Source: Paramylibacter kogurei (GTDB taxonomy: Bacteria > Pseudomonadota > Alphaproteobacteria > Rhodobacterales > Rhodobacteraceae). From it: DNA of 64,000 nt. The notes under the pieces were generated by a model. That model was not told the DNA's origin. It saw nothing but the letters and a program-made list of their open reading frames with translations, and did no database searches. How positions within the stretch are numbered: the stretch's first letter is position 1; the number at the start of each line of letters is the position of its first letter. A program made the translations under genes and the position numbers. The DNA is taken from contig NZ_MDGM01000012.1 in assembly GCF_002742285.1 (NCBI RefSeq), forward strand, positions 372,001 through 436,000. Reading direction: 5' to 3'. Below are positions 9,766 through 19,832 of the stretch, piece by piece.

Positions 9766-10602
9766 ATGTTTCTGAACAGAAAAATATTTGCCGCAACCGC
9801 AATTCTTTTGGTGTTGTCGGCCTGTGCAAAGAAAGATGAACCAGCGCAGCAGTTGGAAAATCTCCCGCCAGAACAGATTTTTAATTCCGCAGAAGCGATG
9901 TTGGATGACAAGGATCCAGAGGATGCCGCACAACGGTTTTCCGAGGTTGAACGCCTCTACCCCTATTCCGAATGGGCAAAACGTGCACTGATCATGTCGG
10001 CATTTTCATACCACGAGGCTGGTCTTTACGAAGAAAGCCGTGGCGCCGCACAGCGGTATTTGGATTTTTATCCGGCGGATCAGGATGCCGCCTATGCGCA
10101 ATATCTGATTGCGCTGTCATATTACGACCAAATCGATAACGTAAGCCGTGACCAAGGTGTGACGTTTCAGGCATTGCAAGCTTTGCGCGTCACAATCGAA
10201 CGTTACCCAGATAGCGAATATGTCACCACCGCATTGTTGAAATTCGACCTCGCATTGGATCACCTTGCGGGCAAGGAAATGGAAATCGGGCGTTATTATC
10301 TAAAACGTGGCCATTTTGGTGCGGCGATCAATCGTTTCCGCGTGGTGGTAGAGGATTTCCAAACCACCAGCCACACACCAGAGGCATTGCATCGTTTGGT
10401 AGAATCCTATCTGTCCTTGGGGCTGGATCAGGATGCACAAACAGCGGCGGCGATTCTTGGACATAACTTCCAAGGGACGCAATGGTATGCTGACAGTTAC
10501 GCATTGCTGCGCGGCAAAGGGTTGGATGCAACGGGCGATACCAAGGGTAATGGCTGGCTCAGCTCGATCTATCGCCGCGTGATCAAGGGTGCGTGGTTGT
10601 AA
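9766..10602 (+). CDS. bamD: Outer membrane assembly lipoprotein BamD
   Basis: A lipoprotein of the BAM complex that inserts beta-barrels into the outer membrane. I start at the ATG at 9766 (278 aa), which gives a short basic N-region, a hydrophobic core and the lipobox L-S-A-C near residue 20. An in-frame TTG at 9748 would add six residues. The mature part carries TPR-like helices: PPEQIFNSAEAMLDDKDPEDA, then repeated FPxSxxA-type turns such as YPYSEWAKRA and YPDSEYV. The recN start lies 22 bases after its stop with a good ribosome site, so the two are probably co-transcribed. Confidence 0.93.
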   Translation: MFLNRKIFAATAILLVLSACAKKDEPAQQLENLPPEQIFNSAEAMLDDKDPEDAAQRFSEVERLYPYSEWAKRALIMSAFSYHEAGLYEESRGAAQRYLDFYPADQDAAYAQYLIALSYYDQIDNVSRDQGVTFQALQALRVTIERYPDSEYVTTALLKFDLALDHLAGKEMEIGRYYLKRGHFGAAINRFRVVVEDFQTTSHTPEALHRLVESYLSLGLDQDAQTAAAILGHNFQGTQWYADSYALLRGKGLDATGDTKGNGWLSSIYRRVIKGAWL

Positions 10603-10624
10603 CCACCCGTTCGGAGGATGCCAA

Positions 10625-12265
10625 ATGCTGCGTGGCCTGAATATCAAGGACATGTTGTTAATTGATCGGCTGGATTTGGAATTCCAATCGGGGTTAAACG
10701 TGCTGACGGGTGAAACGGGGGCGGGTAAATCCATTTTATTGGACAGTCTTGGTTTTGTGCTGGGTTGGCGCGGGCGTGCTGATTTGGTGCGCACAGGCGC
10801 CGATCAGGGCGAAGTGACGGCTGTTTTTGAACTGGCAACAGATCACCCCGCACGTAAAATATTGCGCGATGCGGGGCTGCCCGAAGAGGATGATTTAATC
10901 CTGCGCCGCACCAATTCACGCGATGGGCGCAAAACCGCATATGTGAATGATCGGCGCTGTTCGGGCGAGGTTTTGCGAAACCTGTCTGACACGTTAATCG
11001 AATTGCATGGCCAACACGATGATCGTGGATTGCTTGATCCCAAAGGGCACCGCGATTTACTTGATACATTCGCGGGTATTGATTTGACTGATCTGCGCAA
11101 TGCTTGGCGTGAACGCGCACGATTGCAACGTGAATTGGACGCGGCCAAACTGGCGCTTGAAACCGCTCAGGCCGATGCGGATTACCTGCGCCACGCCGCC
11201 GATGAATTAACCACCCTCGCACCAGAGGTTGGCGAAGACACCGCATTGGATGAAAAACGCCGCTTAATGCAGGCGGGCGAACGCATTCGCGAAGACATCG
11301 CAAAGGCTGCAAATGCGTTGGGCCCATCGGGTGCAGAATCCATGTTGGGTGATGCAACCCGCTGGCTCGAGGGCGCATCGGACAAGGCCAACGGGCGATT
11401 AGACAGCGCGATTGAATCCTTGTCACGCGCCATGAACGAGCTTGGCGATGCTCAGCGCGGGGTAGAGGACACGCTTGCAGCGCTTGATTTCGACCCGATG
11501 GAATTGGAAAACTGCGAAGAACGCCTGTTCGCCATTCGCGCCCTTGCACGCAAACATAATGTGCAACCTGATGAATTGCCCGCGCTCACCGATGATTTCG
11601 CAAATCGTTTGCGTGCGATTGATACTGGTGCAGATGATATTGTTGCACTTGAAAAACAACTGGCGGCGGCGGCATCAACCTATGATGAATTGGCGCAATC
11701 GGTGCATGATAAGCGCACCAAAGCGGGTGTTGAATTATCAAAGTCAATGTCTGTTGAATTATCACCCCTTAAACTGGAACGCGCTGTTTTTGTTGTGGAA
11801 ATTACCAATGCGGAACCTTCGGCCAGCGGTATTGATACGGTCACATTCACTGTTGCCACCAACCCCGGCGCACCCGCAGGGCCGATCAATAAAATTGCAT
11901 CGGGTGGTGAACTTTCGCGATTCTTATTGGCACTCAAGGTTTGCTTGACCAAGGGATCAACGGGTATCACCATGATCTTTGATGAAATTGATCGCGGTGT
12001 GGGCGGGGCGACGGCTGATGCTGTCGGGCGTCGATTGGCAGGCATTGCCCAAGATGCCCAAGTTTTGGTCGTTACCCATTCCCCGCAAGTTGCCGCCAAA
12101 GGTGCACATCAATGGCGTGTATCTAAATCCGTGCGCGATGGTGCCACGTTTAGCACGGTTGAACCCATGCTCGGCGATGCGCGCATTGACGAAATTGCAC
12201 GCATGTTGGCCGGCGATACCATCACATCAGAGGCACGCGCCGCCGCGCGTTCCTTGTTGGGCTAG
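10625..12265 (+). CDS. recN: DNA repair protein RecN
   Basis: An SMC-like ATPase involved in double-strand break repair. The start at 10625 follows CGGAGGA by seven bases and gives 546 aa. The Walker A loop GETGAGKS is at residues 29-36, and a coiled-coil rich middle (ERARLQRELDAAKLALE and later segments) separates it from the C-terminal head. That head has SGGELSRFLLALK (signature) and MIFDEIDRGVGG (Walker B), then VTHSPQVAAKGAHQ. No SOS box is obvious in the short space upstream. It appears to be read with bamD rather than as an isolated SOS gene. Confidence 0.95.
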   Translation: MLRGLNIKDMLLIDRLDLEFQSGLNVLTGETGAGKSILLDSLGFVLGWRGRADLVRTGADQGEVTAVFELATDHPARKILRDAGLPEEDDLILRRTNSRDGRKTAYVNDRRCSGEVLRNLSDTLIELHGQHDDRGLLDPKGHRDLLDTFAGIDLTDLRNAWRERARLQRELDAAKLALETAQADADYLRHAADELTTLAPEVGEDTALDEKRRLMQAGERIREDIAKAANALGPSGAESMLGDATRWLEGASDKANGRLDSAIESLSRAMNELGDAQRGVEDTLAALDFDPMELENCEERLFAIRALARKHNVQPDELPALTDDFANRLRAIDTGADDIVALEKQLAAAASTYDELAQSVHDKRTKAGVELSKSMSVELSPLKLERAVFVVEITNAEPSASGIDTVTFTVATNPGAPAGPINKIASGGELSRFLLALKVCLTKGSTGITMIFDEIDRGVGGATADAVGRRLAGIAQDAQVLVVTHSPQVAAKGAHQWRVSKSVRDGATFSTVEPMLGDARIDEIARMLAGDTITSEARAAARSLLG

Positions 12266-12274
12266 GGGCATATC

Positions 12275-12565
12275 ATGATCCGCCATATTGTGTTTTTCAA
12301 CGCCCGCGATAAATCCGATTTGGAAACCATTTATAATGGCTTGTCGCTGTTAAAAACCAACCCACATGCAACCCATCTGGAAATCGGGCGCAACAATCAC
12401 GTCGATGAATTGTCGGGTGATGCCGTTGATTTTGTCGTCTACGGCGAATTTAGTGATGACGCGGCATTGGCGGCCTATAAGGCGCATCATACCTATCAAG
12501 ACGCAATTGATATTGTGCGCCCATTCCGTGATTTGCGTATGGCGGCGGATTTTATCGCCGCTTAA
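12275..12565 (+). CDS. Dabb (stress-responsive alpha/beta barrel) domain protein
   Basis: A 96-residue protein opening with MIRHIVFFNARD, the typical Dabb start, and ending in the DIVRPFRDLRMAADF pattern of that family. Members form small dimeric barrels with mostly unknown roles. It begins nine bases after recN and so is likely the last gene of that unit. Its TAA overlaps the stop codon of the convergent dehydrogenase gene: the four bases TTAA at 12562-12565 serve both genes. Confidence 0.82.
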   Translation: MIRHIVFFNARDKSDLETIYNGLSLLKTNPHATHLEIGRNNHVDELSGDAVDFVVYGEFSDDAALAAYKAHHTYQDAIDIVRPFRDLRMAADFIAA

Positions 12566-13935
12566 TTCACCTGAACCATTTTACCGGGGTTCAGGATGTT
12601 TTGTGGATCAAGTGCGCGTTTGATATCCGCCATCACCGACCACCCATCACCATGTTCAGCGGCCATATATTTCATTTTGCCAATGCCAACGCCATGTTCG
12701 CCCGTCACCGTGCCACCAACGGCCAATGCGCGTTCGGCCATGCGATGAGCAACACCTTTGGCCGTTGCAATCATGTCGGGATCATTGGGATCAACCAACA
12801 ATGTGGCGTGGTAATTCCCATCGCCCACATGGCCCAAAATCGGACCCAAAAGCCCACTATCGGCAATGTCTTTTTCGCTATCCCCAATGGCCTTTGCCAA
12901 TTGGGAAATTGGCACACATATATCGGTGGTCAGCCCCGTAAACCCAGGTTTCAACCCCCGTGCAGCGGGATAGGCATTGTGACGCGCTGCCCACAAGCGA
13001 TTGCGTTCTTCAACCTTGGTGGACCACTGAAATGCACCCCCGCCAAATTCGCCTGTGATGGATTTCATCGTTTCAGATTGTTCACCAACGCCCGCTTCTG
13101 ATCCATGAAATTCCATGAATAAATGCGGCGTTTCTACCATGTCGAGCTTTGAATAATTGTTGATCGCACGGATCATCATTGCATCGACCAATTCAATACG
13201 TGCGATGGGAACCCCCATTTGCACCGCCATGATCACGGTGTTCACAGCCGATTCCACATCTGGAAAATCGCAAATCGCAGCGGCGGTTGCCTCTGGTTGA
13301 CCTTGCAACGCCAGCGTGATTTCTGTGATAATCCCCAATGTCCCCTCTGATCCCACCATCAGGCGGGTGAGATCATACCCTGCGGATGATTTTTTCGCCC
13401 GTGTGCCCGTGCGGATGATACGCCCATCGGCCAAAACGACCTCTAACGCCAAAACATTGTCTTTCATCGTGCCATACCGCACTGCTGTCGTGCCCGATGC
13501 ACGTGTTGCGGTCATGCCCCCAATGGTGGCATTCGCACCGGGATCAATTGGGAAAAATAATCCCGTGGTGCGCAATTCTGCGTTTAATTCTTCGCGGGTA
13601 ATGCCCGGTTGGACGCGCACATTCAGATCTTCGTTATAGATTTCAACAATTTTGTTCATTTGGGAAAAATCAATGGTCACACCACCCTTGATTGGTAATG
13701 CATGCCCTTCCAATGACGTGCCAACACCCCAAGGCGTAATCGGGCAATCGTATTTCGCACAGATTTTGACAATATCGGAAACCTCTTGCGTGGATTGGAC
13801 AAACGCCACCGCATCGGGCGGGGTAAATGGATAATAGGCTTCGTTCTGACCGTGAAAATCCAAATCGGATTTTTTCGTGCTTAGCCGATCACCCAACACC
13901 GCCTGCATTTCTGTGATCGCCTTATCAATGTTCAT
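12562..13935 (-). CDS. FAD-binding oxidase, D-lactate/glycolate dehydrogenase type
   Basis: A flavoprotein of the GlcD/D-lactate dehydrogenase family that oxidises a 2-hydroxyacid. The ATG at 13935 follows a GGGAGG site and gives 457 aa. The PCMH-type FAD domain is in the first half, with TPWGVGTSLEGHALP and DPGANATIGGMTATRASG. The FAD-oxidase C domain holds RLWAARHNAYPAARGLKPG and the metal-site-like GHVGDGNYHA. The end is GEHGVGIGKMKYM followed by ALDPQNILNPGKM. The RNRLWAARHNAY stretch favours the mitochondrial-type D-lactate dehydrogenase branch, but glycolate or another hydroxyacid cannot be excluded. It is divergent from the CLC gene. Confidence 0.85.
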   Translation of the reverse strand: MNIDKAITEMQAVLGDRLSTKKSDLDFHGQNEAYYPFTPPDAVAFVQSTQEVSDIVKICAKYDCPITPWGVGTSLEGHALPIKGGVTIDFSQMNKIVEIYNEDLNVRVQPGITREELNAELRTTGLFFPIDPGANATIGGMTATRASGTTAVRYGTMKDNVLALEVVLADGRIIRTGTRAKKSSAGYDLTRLMVGSEGTLGIITEITLALQGQPEATAAAICDFPDVESAVNTVIMAVQMGVPIARIELVDAMMIRAINNYSKLDMVETPHLFMEFHGSEAGVGEQSETMKSITGEFGGGAFQWSTKVEERNRLWAARHNAYPAARGLKPGFTGLTTDICVPISQLAKAIGDSEKDIADSGLLGPILGHVGDGNYHATLLVDPNDPDMIATAKGVAHRMAERALAVGGTVTGEHGVGIGKMKYMAAEHGDGWSVMADIKRALDPQNILNPGKMVQVN

Positions 13936-14019
13936 CCAAACCTCCCTTTGCGTTGAGCAAAGAATAGGCATAGAAACAAAGTGAAGGAAAGTCACAATTC
14001 AATTTGATCGCGCCGCGTT

Positions 14020-15696
14020 ATGTCCTATGTAAAATTCGTAAAAACTTGTTGTAAGGATGGCTGGCAGGGCTGCAAAGATGTGACCAAAGCCGCCCAAGAC
14101 AGCGCCCCCGCACAAACCAAATTCTGGCTGATTGCCCTGTTCTTGGGAATTGCCGCGGGTTTGGCTACGGTGGCATTTCGCCTCGCGATTAGCGAAATTC
14201 AAGCGTTTCTATATGGCGCGGATGATTTGATGTTGGCTTCTACTGCGCAACATCTGCCGTGGTTTTGGGTGTTGGTTATTCCCATTATTGGCGGGTTGAT
14301 TGTGGGGTTGATCCTGCATCGGTTCACACCAGATGCCAGCGTGCGCGCCGTTGCCAATGTGATCGAAGGTGCTGCATTGGATAATGGGCGTGTCGAAGGG
14401 CGCGCAGGGCTTGCATCCACTATTGCATCTTTGATCACGCTTTCCACTGGTGGATCAACAGGGCGCGAAGGCCCCGCCGTATTGCTGGGTGCGTTGATTT
14501 CCAGCAAGGTTGCCAAATGGATGAACGCCGATGGGATTACGGGGCGCGATTTGCTGGGCTGTGCCGTGGCGGCGGCGGTGTCTGCATCGTTTAACGCCCC
14601 CATCGCAGGTGCAATTTTCGCACTCGAGGTGGTCTTGCGCCATTTCGCCGTGCATGCATTTGCCCCAATCACCATTGCATCCGTTGCGGGTACGGTTGTG
14701 GGGCGGTTGTCATTGGGTAACACCACCGAATTTTCGCTGCCTCCACATGCGGCTGAATTTTACATCCAACTGCCCGCATTCATGATGCTTGGCATCGTTT
14801 GTGGATTTGTCGCCGTGATCATGATGCGCGGTATTTTCTGGGCCGAAGATTTTGGCAATCTTGTCGTCAAGCAAAGCGGTCTGCCCCGTTGGGCACGCCC
14901 TGCATTTGCGGGGGCACTTTTGGGCATGATCGCGATATTTTTCCCCCATATTATCGGGGTTGGCTATGAAACCACATCAAACGCATTAACGGGGCATCTG
15001 ACCTTTTTCACAGCTGTGGTTTTTGCGGTGGTTAAGGTGATCGCGGTTGCCATCACCATGGCGGGGCGCATGGGGGGGGGCGTGTTTTCACCCGCCTTGA
15101 TGTTGGGCGCGCTCACGGGGCTCGCTTTTGGCTGGGTCGCGACATCGGTTGTGCCATCGGTTGCGGGCGATGAAAGCCTCTATGCCCTTGCGGGTATGGG
15201 CGCGGTTGCCGCCGCCGTTCTGGGCGCACCCATTTCAACCAGCCTGATTGTGTTTGAAATGACGGGGGATTGGCAGGCGGGTTTGGCGGTGATGGTGGCG
15301 GTGTCCTTGTCAAGCGCGGTGGCGTCCAACCTTGTGCATCGCTCGTTTTTCCTAACTCAATTGGAACGCAAAGGGGTACATTTGGCCGCTGGCCCACAAA
15401 GCTATCTTTTGGCGACATTCAAAGTCACCGATTTGATGCAACCGCTTACGGATATGGAATCTAACACCAAAAAATCCTTGTGGGATAGCGTCGAAGACGG
15501 TGTTTATCTTGATGCCAGCACCACGCTAGAGGTCGCAATGCCAATGTTTGAATCTGGCGCACGTGGCCAAATTCCCATCGTGCAATTGGGTGCAGACGGG
15601 CAGGGTACGGAATTGCTTGGCGCGTTGAAATACGTTGATGCGCTCACCGCATATAACCGCGCATTGGCCGAAACCGCACGCGAAGAACATTCGTGA
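14020..15696 (+). CDS. CLC family chloride channel/transporter with C-terminal CBS-like tail
   Basis: A membrane protein of 558 residues with roughly ten or more hydrophobic segments between residues 35 and 450. It carries the CLC selectivity motif GSTGREGPAV near residue 150, whose Glu is the gating glutamate, and further family segments such as GRMGGGVFSPALMLGAL and MGAVAAAVLGAPIST. After the membrane part, about 100 residues beginning near KVTDLMQPL resemble a regulatory CBS module. Whether it is a channel or an H+/Cl- exchanger is not decided by what I see. It is convergent with pepP, with one base between the stop codons. Confidence 0.9.
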   Translation: MSYVKFVKTCCKDGWQGCKDVTKAAQDSAPAQTKFWLIALFLGIAAGLATVAFRLAISEIQAFLYGADDLMLASTAQHLPWFWVLVIPIIGGLIVGLILHRFTPDASVRAVANVIEGAALDNGRVEGRAGLASTIASLITLSTGGSTGREGPAVLLGALISSKVAKWMNADGITGRDLLGCAVAAAVSASFNAPIAGAIFALEVVLRHFAVHAFAPITIASVAGTVVGRLSLGNTTEFSLPPHAAEFYIQLPAFMMLGIVCGFVAVIMMRGIFWAEDFGNLVVKQSGLPRWARPAFAGALLGMIAIFFPHIIGVGYETTSNALTGHLTFFTAVVFAVVKVIAVAITMAGRMGGGVFSPALMLGALTGLAFGWVATSVVPSVAGDESLYALAGMGAVAAAVLGAPISTSLIVFEMTGDWQAGLAVMVAVSLSSAVASNLVHRSFFLTQLERKGVHLAAGPQSYLLATFKVTDLMQPLTDMESNTKKSLWDSVEDGVYLDASTTLEVAMPMFESGARGQIPIVQLGADGQGTELLGALKYVDALTAYNRALAETAREEHS

Positions 15697-15697
15697 T

Positions 15698-17503
15698 TTA
15701 AATCGGCGCACAGGCCATGGTTAAATAATCTTGCGCATCCGCGCTCACCAGATCAAACAGTGTTTCAAACACCCGCGTGTGATAGGCGTTGATCCATTCG
15801 CGTTCGTCACGTGTTAAATTTTTACGATCAATCAGGCGCAAATCAATCGGCGCCAAGGTGAGCGTTTCAAAACACAACATATCACGATCATCACCCCCAC
15901 GGATCGCTGGGGCGGATTTCACGTAAATCAGATTTTCAATACGAATGCCAAACGCACCTTCTTTGTAATAGCCAGGTTCGTTTGATAAAATCATTCCCTC
16001 GCGCAAGGGCGCATTGGATCGGCGCGAAATGCCCTGTGGCCCTTCGTGCACAGACAGATACGATCCAACACCATGCCCTGTACCATGATCAAAATCCATG
16101 CCTGCCGACCATAGTGGCGCACGGGCAATTGCATCAATTTCACGCCCTGACAATCCAACAGGGAAACGCAATTTTGAAATCCCGATCATTCCCTTGAGAA
16201 CCAGCGTGAACGCACGGATGGCCTCGCGCTTGGGTTTGCCGATGGCAATGGTGCGGGTGATATCAGTGGTGCCATCCAAATATTGCGCCCCTGAATCGAC
16301 CAATAATAAATCACCATTAGAAATGGTGCGATTGGTGTCTTCGTTCACGCGGTAATGCACAATCGCCCCATTTGGCCCTGCGCCACTGATGGTATCAAAG
16401 GATATATTGCGCAATTGATTGGTGGCTGCGCGAAATCCTTCCAGCGATTTCACAACATCAATTTCGCTGAGCGGTTCGCTATGATCATAACGATCAAGCC
16501 ATGCCAAAAATTCGCACATGGCGACGCCATCGCGGATGTGTGCGGTAATCGCGCCATCAATTTCAACCTTGTTTTTCATCGCCTTTGGCAGGGTGATCGG
16601 GTCATCACCAAAATCGACCTTTACGTCTCCATTTTGTAAAATATCCAAAATTGCGATGGGGGTTGTTCTGGGATCAACGCGGATGGGGCCAAGGTTTCGG
16701 ATCAACTCTGCCGATAAATCCCCAAGATCATAAATGGTAACATCTGCCCCCAGATGGTCACGCAATTCATCGTCAACTTTTTCAGGCGCGATGAAAAGCG
16801 CCACGCGCCCATCTTGAAATAACATCGCAAAGCAAAGCGCAACAGGCGTTTGCCCTAAATCTGTGCCACGGGTATTCAACAGCCATGCAATGCTGTCTGG
16901 CTGGGTTAACACCACGCCCGATTGTTTGGCTTCGCGCAAAATTTGCGCAATCTCGCTGCGTTTATCGCCGTGCGACTTGCCTGCATATTCCATTGGATGC
17001 GCATGCATTTTATCAAGTGGTGCTTGGGGTTGGTCTTCCCAAATCTGATCGATCAGATTTTCAGATTTCACCAATTCCACACCGCGCCCATTGATATGTT
17101 TTTCGATCTCTTCGATCTGTGCCTTGGTATAAAGCCATGGATCAAACGCAACTTTGCCACCATCGGGCAGGGCATCAACCAACCAATTGCCCAGCTTCAC
17201 ATCGGGGAATTTTTCGATTGAAAACAATTTGGTATCCACCTGATCGCGTGCTTGGATGGTGTAACGCCCATCCACAAACAGACAGGCTTCATCCAACAAA
17301 GCGGCGCAAAATCCAGCCGAACCAGTAAAGCTGGTCAGCCACGCCAATCGCATATCACGCGCAACCACATATTCGCCCTGATGTGCATCTGCGCGCGGGA
17401 TCAAAAATCCATCAAACCCATTTTCGCGCAAAACATCGCGCAACTGTGCCATGCGTGGTGCTGCGGTTTCTGGGGTCGTTTTCGCATCAAATGTTTGAAA
17501 CAT
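15698..17503 (-). CDS. pepP: Xaa-Pro aminopeptidase P (M24B)
   Basis: A cytoplasmic metallopeptidase that removes N-terminal residues preceding proline. It has 601 residues with the three-domain layout of the long aminopeptidase P type: two creatinase-like N-terminal domains (DGFLIPRADAHQGEYV and SIAWLLNTRG) and a C-terminal pita-bread domain. Metal ligands are visible in LLVDSGAQYLDGTTDITRT, GTGHGVGSYLSVHEGP, LSNEPGYY and GIRIENL. Its ATG shares one base with the cobT stop, so the two are translationally coupled. A metabolic link to cobaltochelatase is not obvious. Confidence 0.93.
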   Translation of the reverse strand: MFQTFDAKTTPETAAPRMAQLRDVLRENGFDGFLIPRADAHQGEYVVARDMRLAWLTSFTGSAGFCAALLDEACLFVDGRYTIQARDQVDTKLFSIEKFPDVKLGNWLVDALPDGGKVAFDPWLYTKAQIEEIEKHINGRGVELVKSENLIDQIWEDQPQAPLDKMHAHPMEYAGKSHGDKRSEIAQILREAKQSGVVLTQPDSIAWLLNTRGTDLGQTPVALCFAMLFQDGRVALFIAPEKVDDELRDHLGADVTIYDLGDLSAELIRNLGPIRVDPRTTPIAILDILQNGDVKVDFGDDPITLPKAMKNKVEIDGAITAHIRDGVAMCEFLAWLDRYDHSEPLSEIDVVKSLEGFRAATNQLRNISFDTISGAGPNGAIVHYRVNEDTNRTISNGDLLLVDSGAQYLDGTTDITRTIAIGKPKREAIRAFTLVLKGMIGISKLRFPVGLSGREIDAIARAPLWSAGMDFDHGTGHGVGSYLSVHEGPQGISRRSNAPLREGMILSNEPGYYKEGAFGIRIENLIYVKSAPAIRGGDDRDMLCFETLTLAPIDLRLIDRKNLTRDEREWINAYHTRVFETLFDLVSADAQDYLTMACAPI

Positions 17504-19365
17504 TATTTTCCGTTACGTTTTTTTGCGCGTGGGTCATTGTCAAACAGGCCGGCCAATTGTTCGGTGATGGCACCGGCCAATTGTTCGGCGTCTGTGATGG
17601 TAACCGCGCGATCGTAATAGCGTGTCACGTCATGCCCAATACCAATCGCGGTCAGCTCAACCGCTTTGCGTTTTTCAATCATCGCAATCACATCGCGCAG
17701 ATGTTTTTCCAAATAATTGGCCGCATTCACCGACAGGGTGCTGTCATCCACGGGGGCACCATCGGAAATCACCATCAAAATACGGCGCGCTTCGGGGCGG
17801 TTGACCATGCGCTTATGCGCCCATTCCAATGCCTCGCCGTCGATGTTTTCCTTGAGCAAACCTTCCTTCATCATCAGGCCAAGGTTTGGTCGCGCACGCC
17901 GCCAGGGCGCATCGGCGGATTTGTAAATAATATGGCGCAGATCATTCAAACGCCCCGGTTCCGCACCGCGCCCATCTTGAAGCCAGCTTTCGCGGCTTTG
18001 CCCACCTTTCCACGCACGTGTGGTAAAGCCCAAGATTTCACATTTCACCTGACAGCGTTCCAAGGTCCGCGCCAATACATCGGCACAGATGGCGGCGATG
18101 GAAATTGGGCGTCCACGCATGGAACCTGAATTATCCAACAGCAATGTCACCACGGTGTCACGAAATTCGGTGTCTTGTTCCACCTTGAATGACAGAGGTG
18201 TTGTGGGGTTTGACACAACACGCGCCAATCGGCCCGCATCCAAAATGCCCTCTTCCATGTCAAACGACCAACTGCGGTTTTGCTGTGCTTGCAAACGGCG
18301 CTGCAATTTATTGGCAAGACGTGATACCGCGCCTTTTAATGGGTCAAGCTGTTGATCCAAATACGCCCGCAGCCGTTCCAATTCCGCAGGTTCGGCCAAT
18401 TCTTCGGCCAAGATTTCTTCGTCAAATTCGGTGGTGAACACGTTGTAATTGGGATCAGCATCGGAAATGGGTTGCAATGGGGGTTGATCCATTGGCGGTT
18501 GCCCGTCGGGGGCATCCATTTCTTGGCCATCGTCCAATTCATCGCGTTCTTCCATGCTAACCTGCGCTTGTTGCTGGTCAACGGATTGTTCTTGCTGATC
18601 TTCACTGGCTTCTGATTGATCTTCGTCATCCGCCTCGTCCCCAACATCGGTATCGGGTGTGTCTTGTTCATCCTCTTGCGGATCGCCGTCTTGGGGATCA
18701 TCTTGATCATCCATATCGGGATCTTCGCCCAACTCATCGCCATACCCCAGATCATCAATCAACTGGCGGGCAAATTTGGAAAATGTCACCTGATCGGTCA
18801 ATACATTATCAATGTCTTTGAATGTATCACCTGATCGTTCCTCGATCAGGGTTTTCCACTGCTGCATCGCATTATTCACCGCAGGGGGCATGTCGCGCCC
18901 CGTCGCAATATGGCGCAGATAATAACCAAGCGCGGTTGCCATTGGCACTTCGTTAAAGGATTTCACCTGATCATAGCCAAGTTTCACCGCCTCTGCCTCA
19001 AGCATCGCATCGATATTGCCAGCGGTGCCGGGCATGGCACGTGCGCCAACGGCCTCGCATCGTGCGGTGGCCATGACCTCGTATAATTCACGCGCCTGTG
19101 CGCCTTGTGGCATGTAACGGTTATGCGTGGCTTCGTTATGAAACCGCACGCGCAGCGCAAACGCATCGCCCGTGCCACGCGCCAGCATCACCTCTTCACG
19201 GGTCATGCGCCGCGATACTTGGGGCAGACGTGCCACATCATTGGTTAATCCCGCGGGATCAACGCTAAAGGCGATGTTCAACTCTGGCTCATTCGCCATC
19301 GCCTTGGTCGCCTCTGCCAATGCCTTTTTAAACGGATCAGCGGGATTGTCGTTTGGTTTGGACAT
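17503..19365 (-). CDS. cobT: Cobaltochelatase subunit CobT
   Basis: The VWA-containing subunit of the aerobic CobNST complex that inserts cobalt into hydrogenobyrinic acid a,c-diamide for vitamin B12 synthesis. It has 620 residues. An all-helical N-terminal part is followed by a very acidic D/E/Q-rich stretch near residues 215-285. The C-terminal von Willebrand A domain carries the MIDAS motif [11 protein letters not shown] near residue 412. Partner CobS is nearby on the same strand; CobN is not in the window. A small lipoprotein gene separates cobS from cobT. Confidence 0.95.
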   Translation of the reverse strand: MSKPNDNPADPFKKALAEATKAMANEPELNIAFSVDPAGLTNDVARLPQVSRRMTREEVMLARGTGDAFALRVRFHNEATHNRYMPQGAQARELYEVMATARCEAVGARAMPGTAGNIDAMLEAEAVKLGYDQVKSFNEVPMATALGYYLRHIATGRDMPPAVNNAMQQWKTLIEERSGDTFKDIDNVLTDQVTFSKFARQLIDDLGYGDELGEDPDMDDQDDPQDGDPQEDEQDTPDTDVGDEADDEDQSEASEDQQEQSVDQQQAQVSMEERDELDDGQEMDAPDGQPPMDQPPLQPISDADPNYNVFTTEFDEEILAEELAEPAELERLRAYLDQQLDPLKGAVSRLANKLQRRLQAQQNRSWSFDMEEGILDAGRLARVVSNPTTPLSFKVEQDTEFRDTVVTLLLDNSGSMRGRPISIAAICADVLARTLERCQVKCEILGFTTRAWKGGQSRESWLQDGRGAEPGRLNDLRHIIYKSADAPWRRARPNLGLMMKEGLLKENIDGEALEWAHKRMVNRPEARRILMVISDGAPVDDSTLSVNAANYLEKHLRDVIAMIEKRKAVELTAIGIGHDVTRYYDRAVTITDAEQLAGAITEQLAGLFDNDPRAKKRNGK

Positions 19366-19413
19366 AGATATCCAATGATCCTTTTTATTTCTATGCGAAA
19401 GGTAATGTTTGCA

Positions 19414-19797
19414 TTAACACGTGATGCTAATGGCAAGGTATTCCATTTTAATATTATCAAGCGGAATGGGTGTATTACGATCACCTGTCAGCATTGACAG
19501 AATGCTCGTATCTTTCCCTACACAACCCGACGCTTTACTTGCGACCTGTTCGAATTGAACAATTGATGCTTTTCCTTGAAAACCTGCAAGTCCAACATAG
19601 GCTCTGTTTCGCTCAGGGTTAATCGCAACTTCAATGGTTTTGCCATCAAATGCAACGGGCTTTCTTGTGTTCCATACTGCATTAGATGCCGCTTTGTTTT
19701 TTGCGGCTTGGGCTTTTTGTTCGGGTGTCATTGATGGCCCACCACATGCGCTTAGTACGCTCAAAATTGTAAGCCCAACAAAAGTTTGTTTAATCAT
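19414..19797 (-). CDS. Small predicted lipoprotein of unknown function
   Basis: With the ATG at 19797, preceded by a TAGGAA site, the product has 127 residues. It has a lipoprotein signal (hydrophobic core, then L-S-A-C-G-G near residue 18). A short K/A-rich linker (TPEQKAQAAKNKAAS) follows, then a beta-rich C-terminal part with two further cysteines, in SGCVGK and at the very end (ISITC), which could form a disulfide. I do not recognise the family. It sits between cobS and cobT in the same direction, although those partners are usually adjacent. Its codon use, with more TTA/ATT/AAA than its neighbours, hints at later arrival. Confidence 0.65.
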   Translation of the reverse strand: MIKQTFVGLTILSVLSACGGPSMTPEQKAQAAKNKAASNAVWNTRKPVAFDGKTIEVAINPERNRAYVGLAGFQGKASIVQFEQVASKASGCVGKDTSILSMLTGDRNTPIPLDNIKMEYLAISITC

Positions 19798-19832
19798 TGC
19801 ATTTCCTAACAGTATAAAATTCAAGTTCTTGG

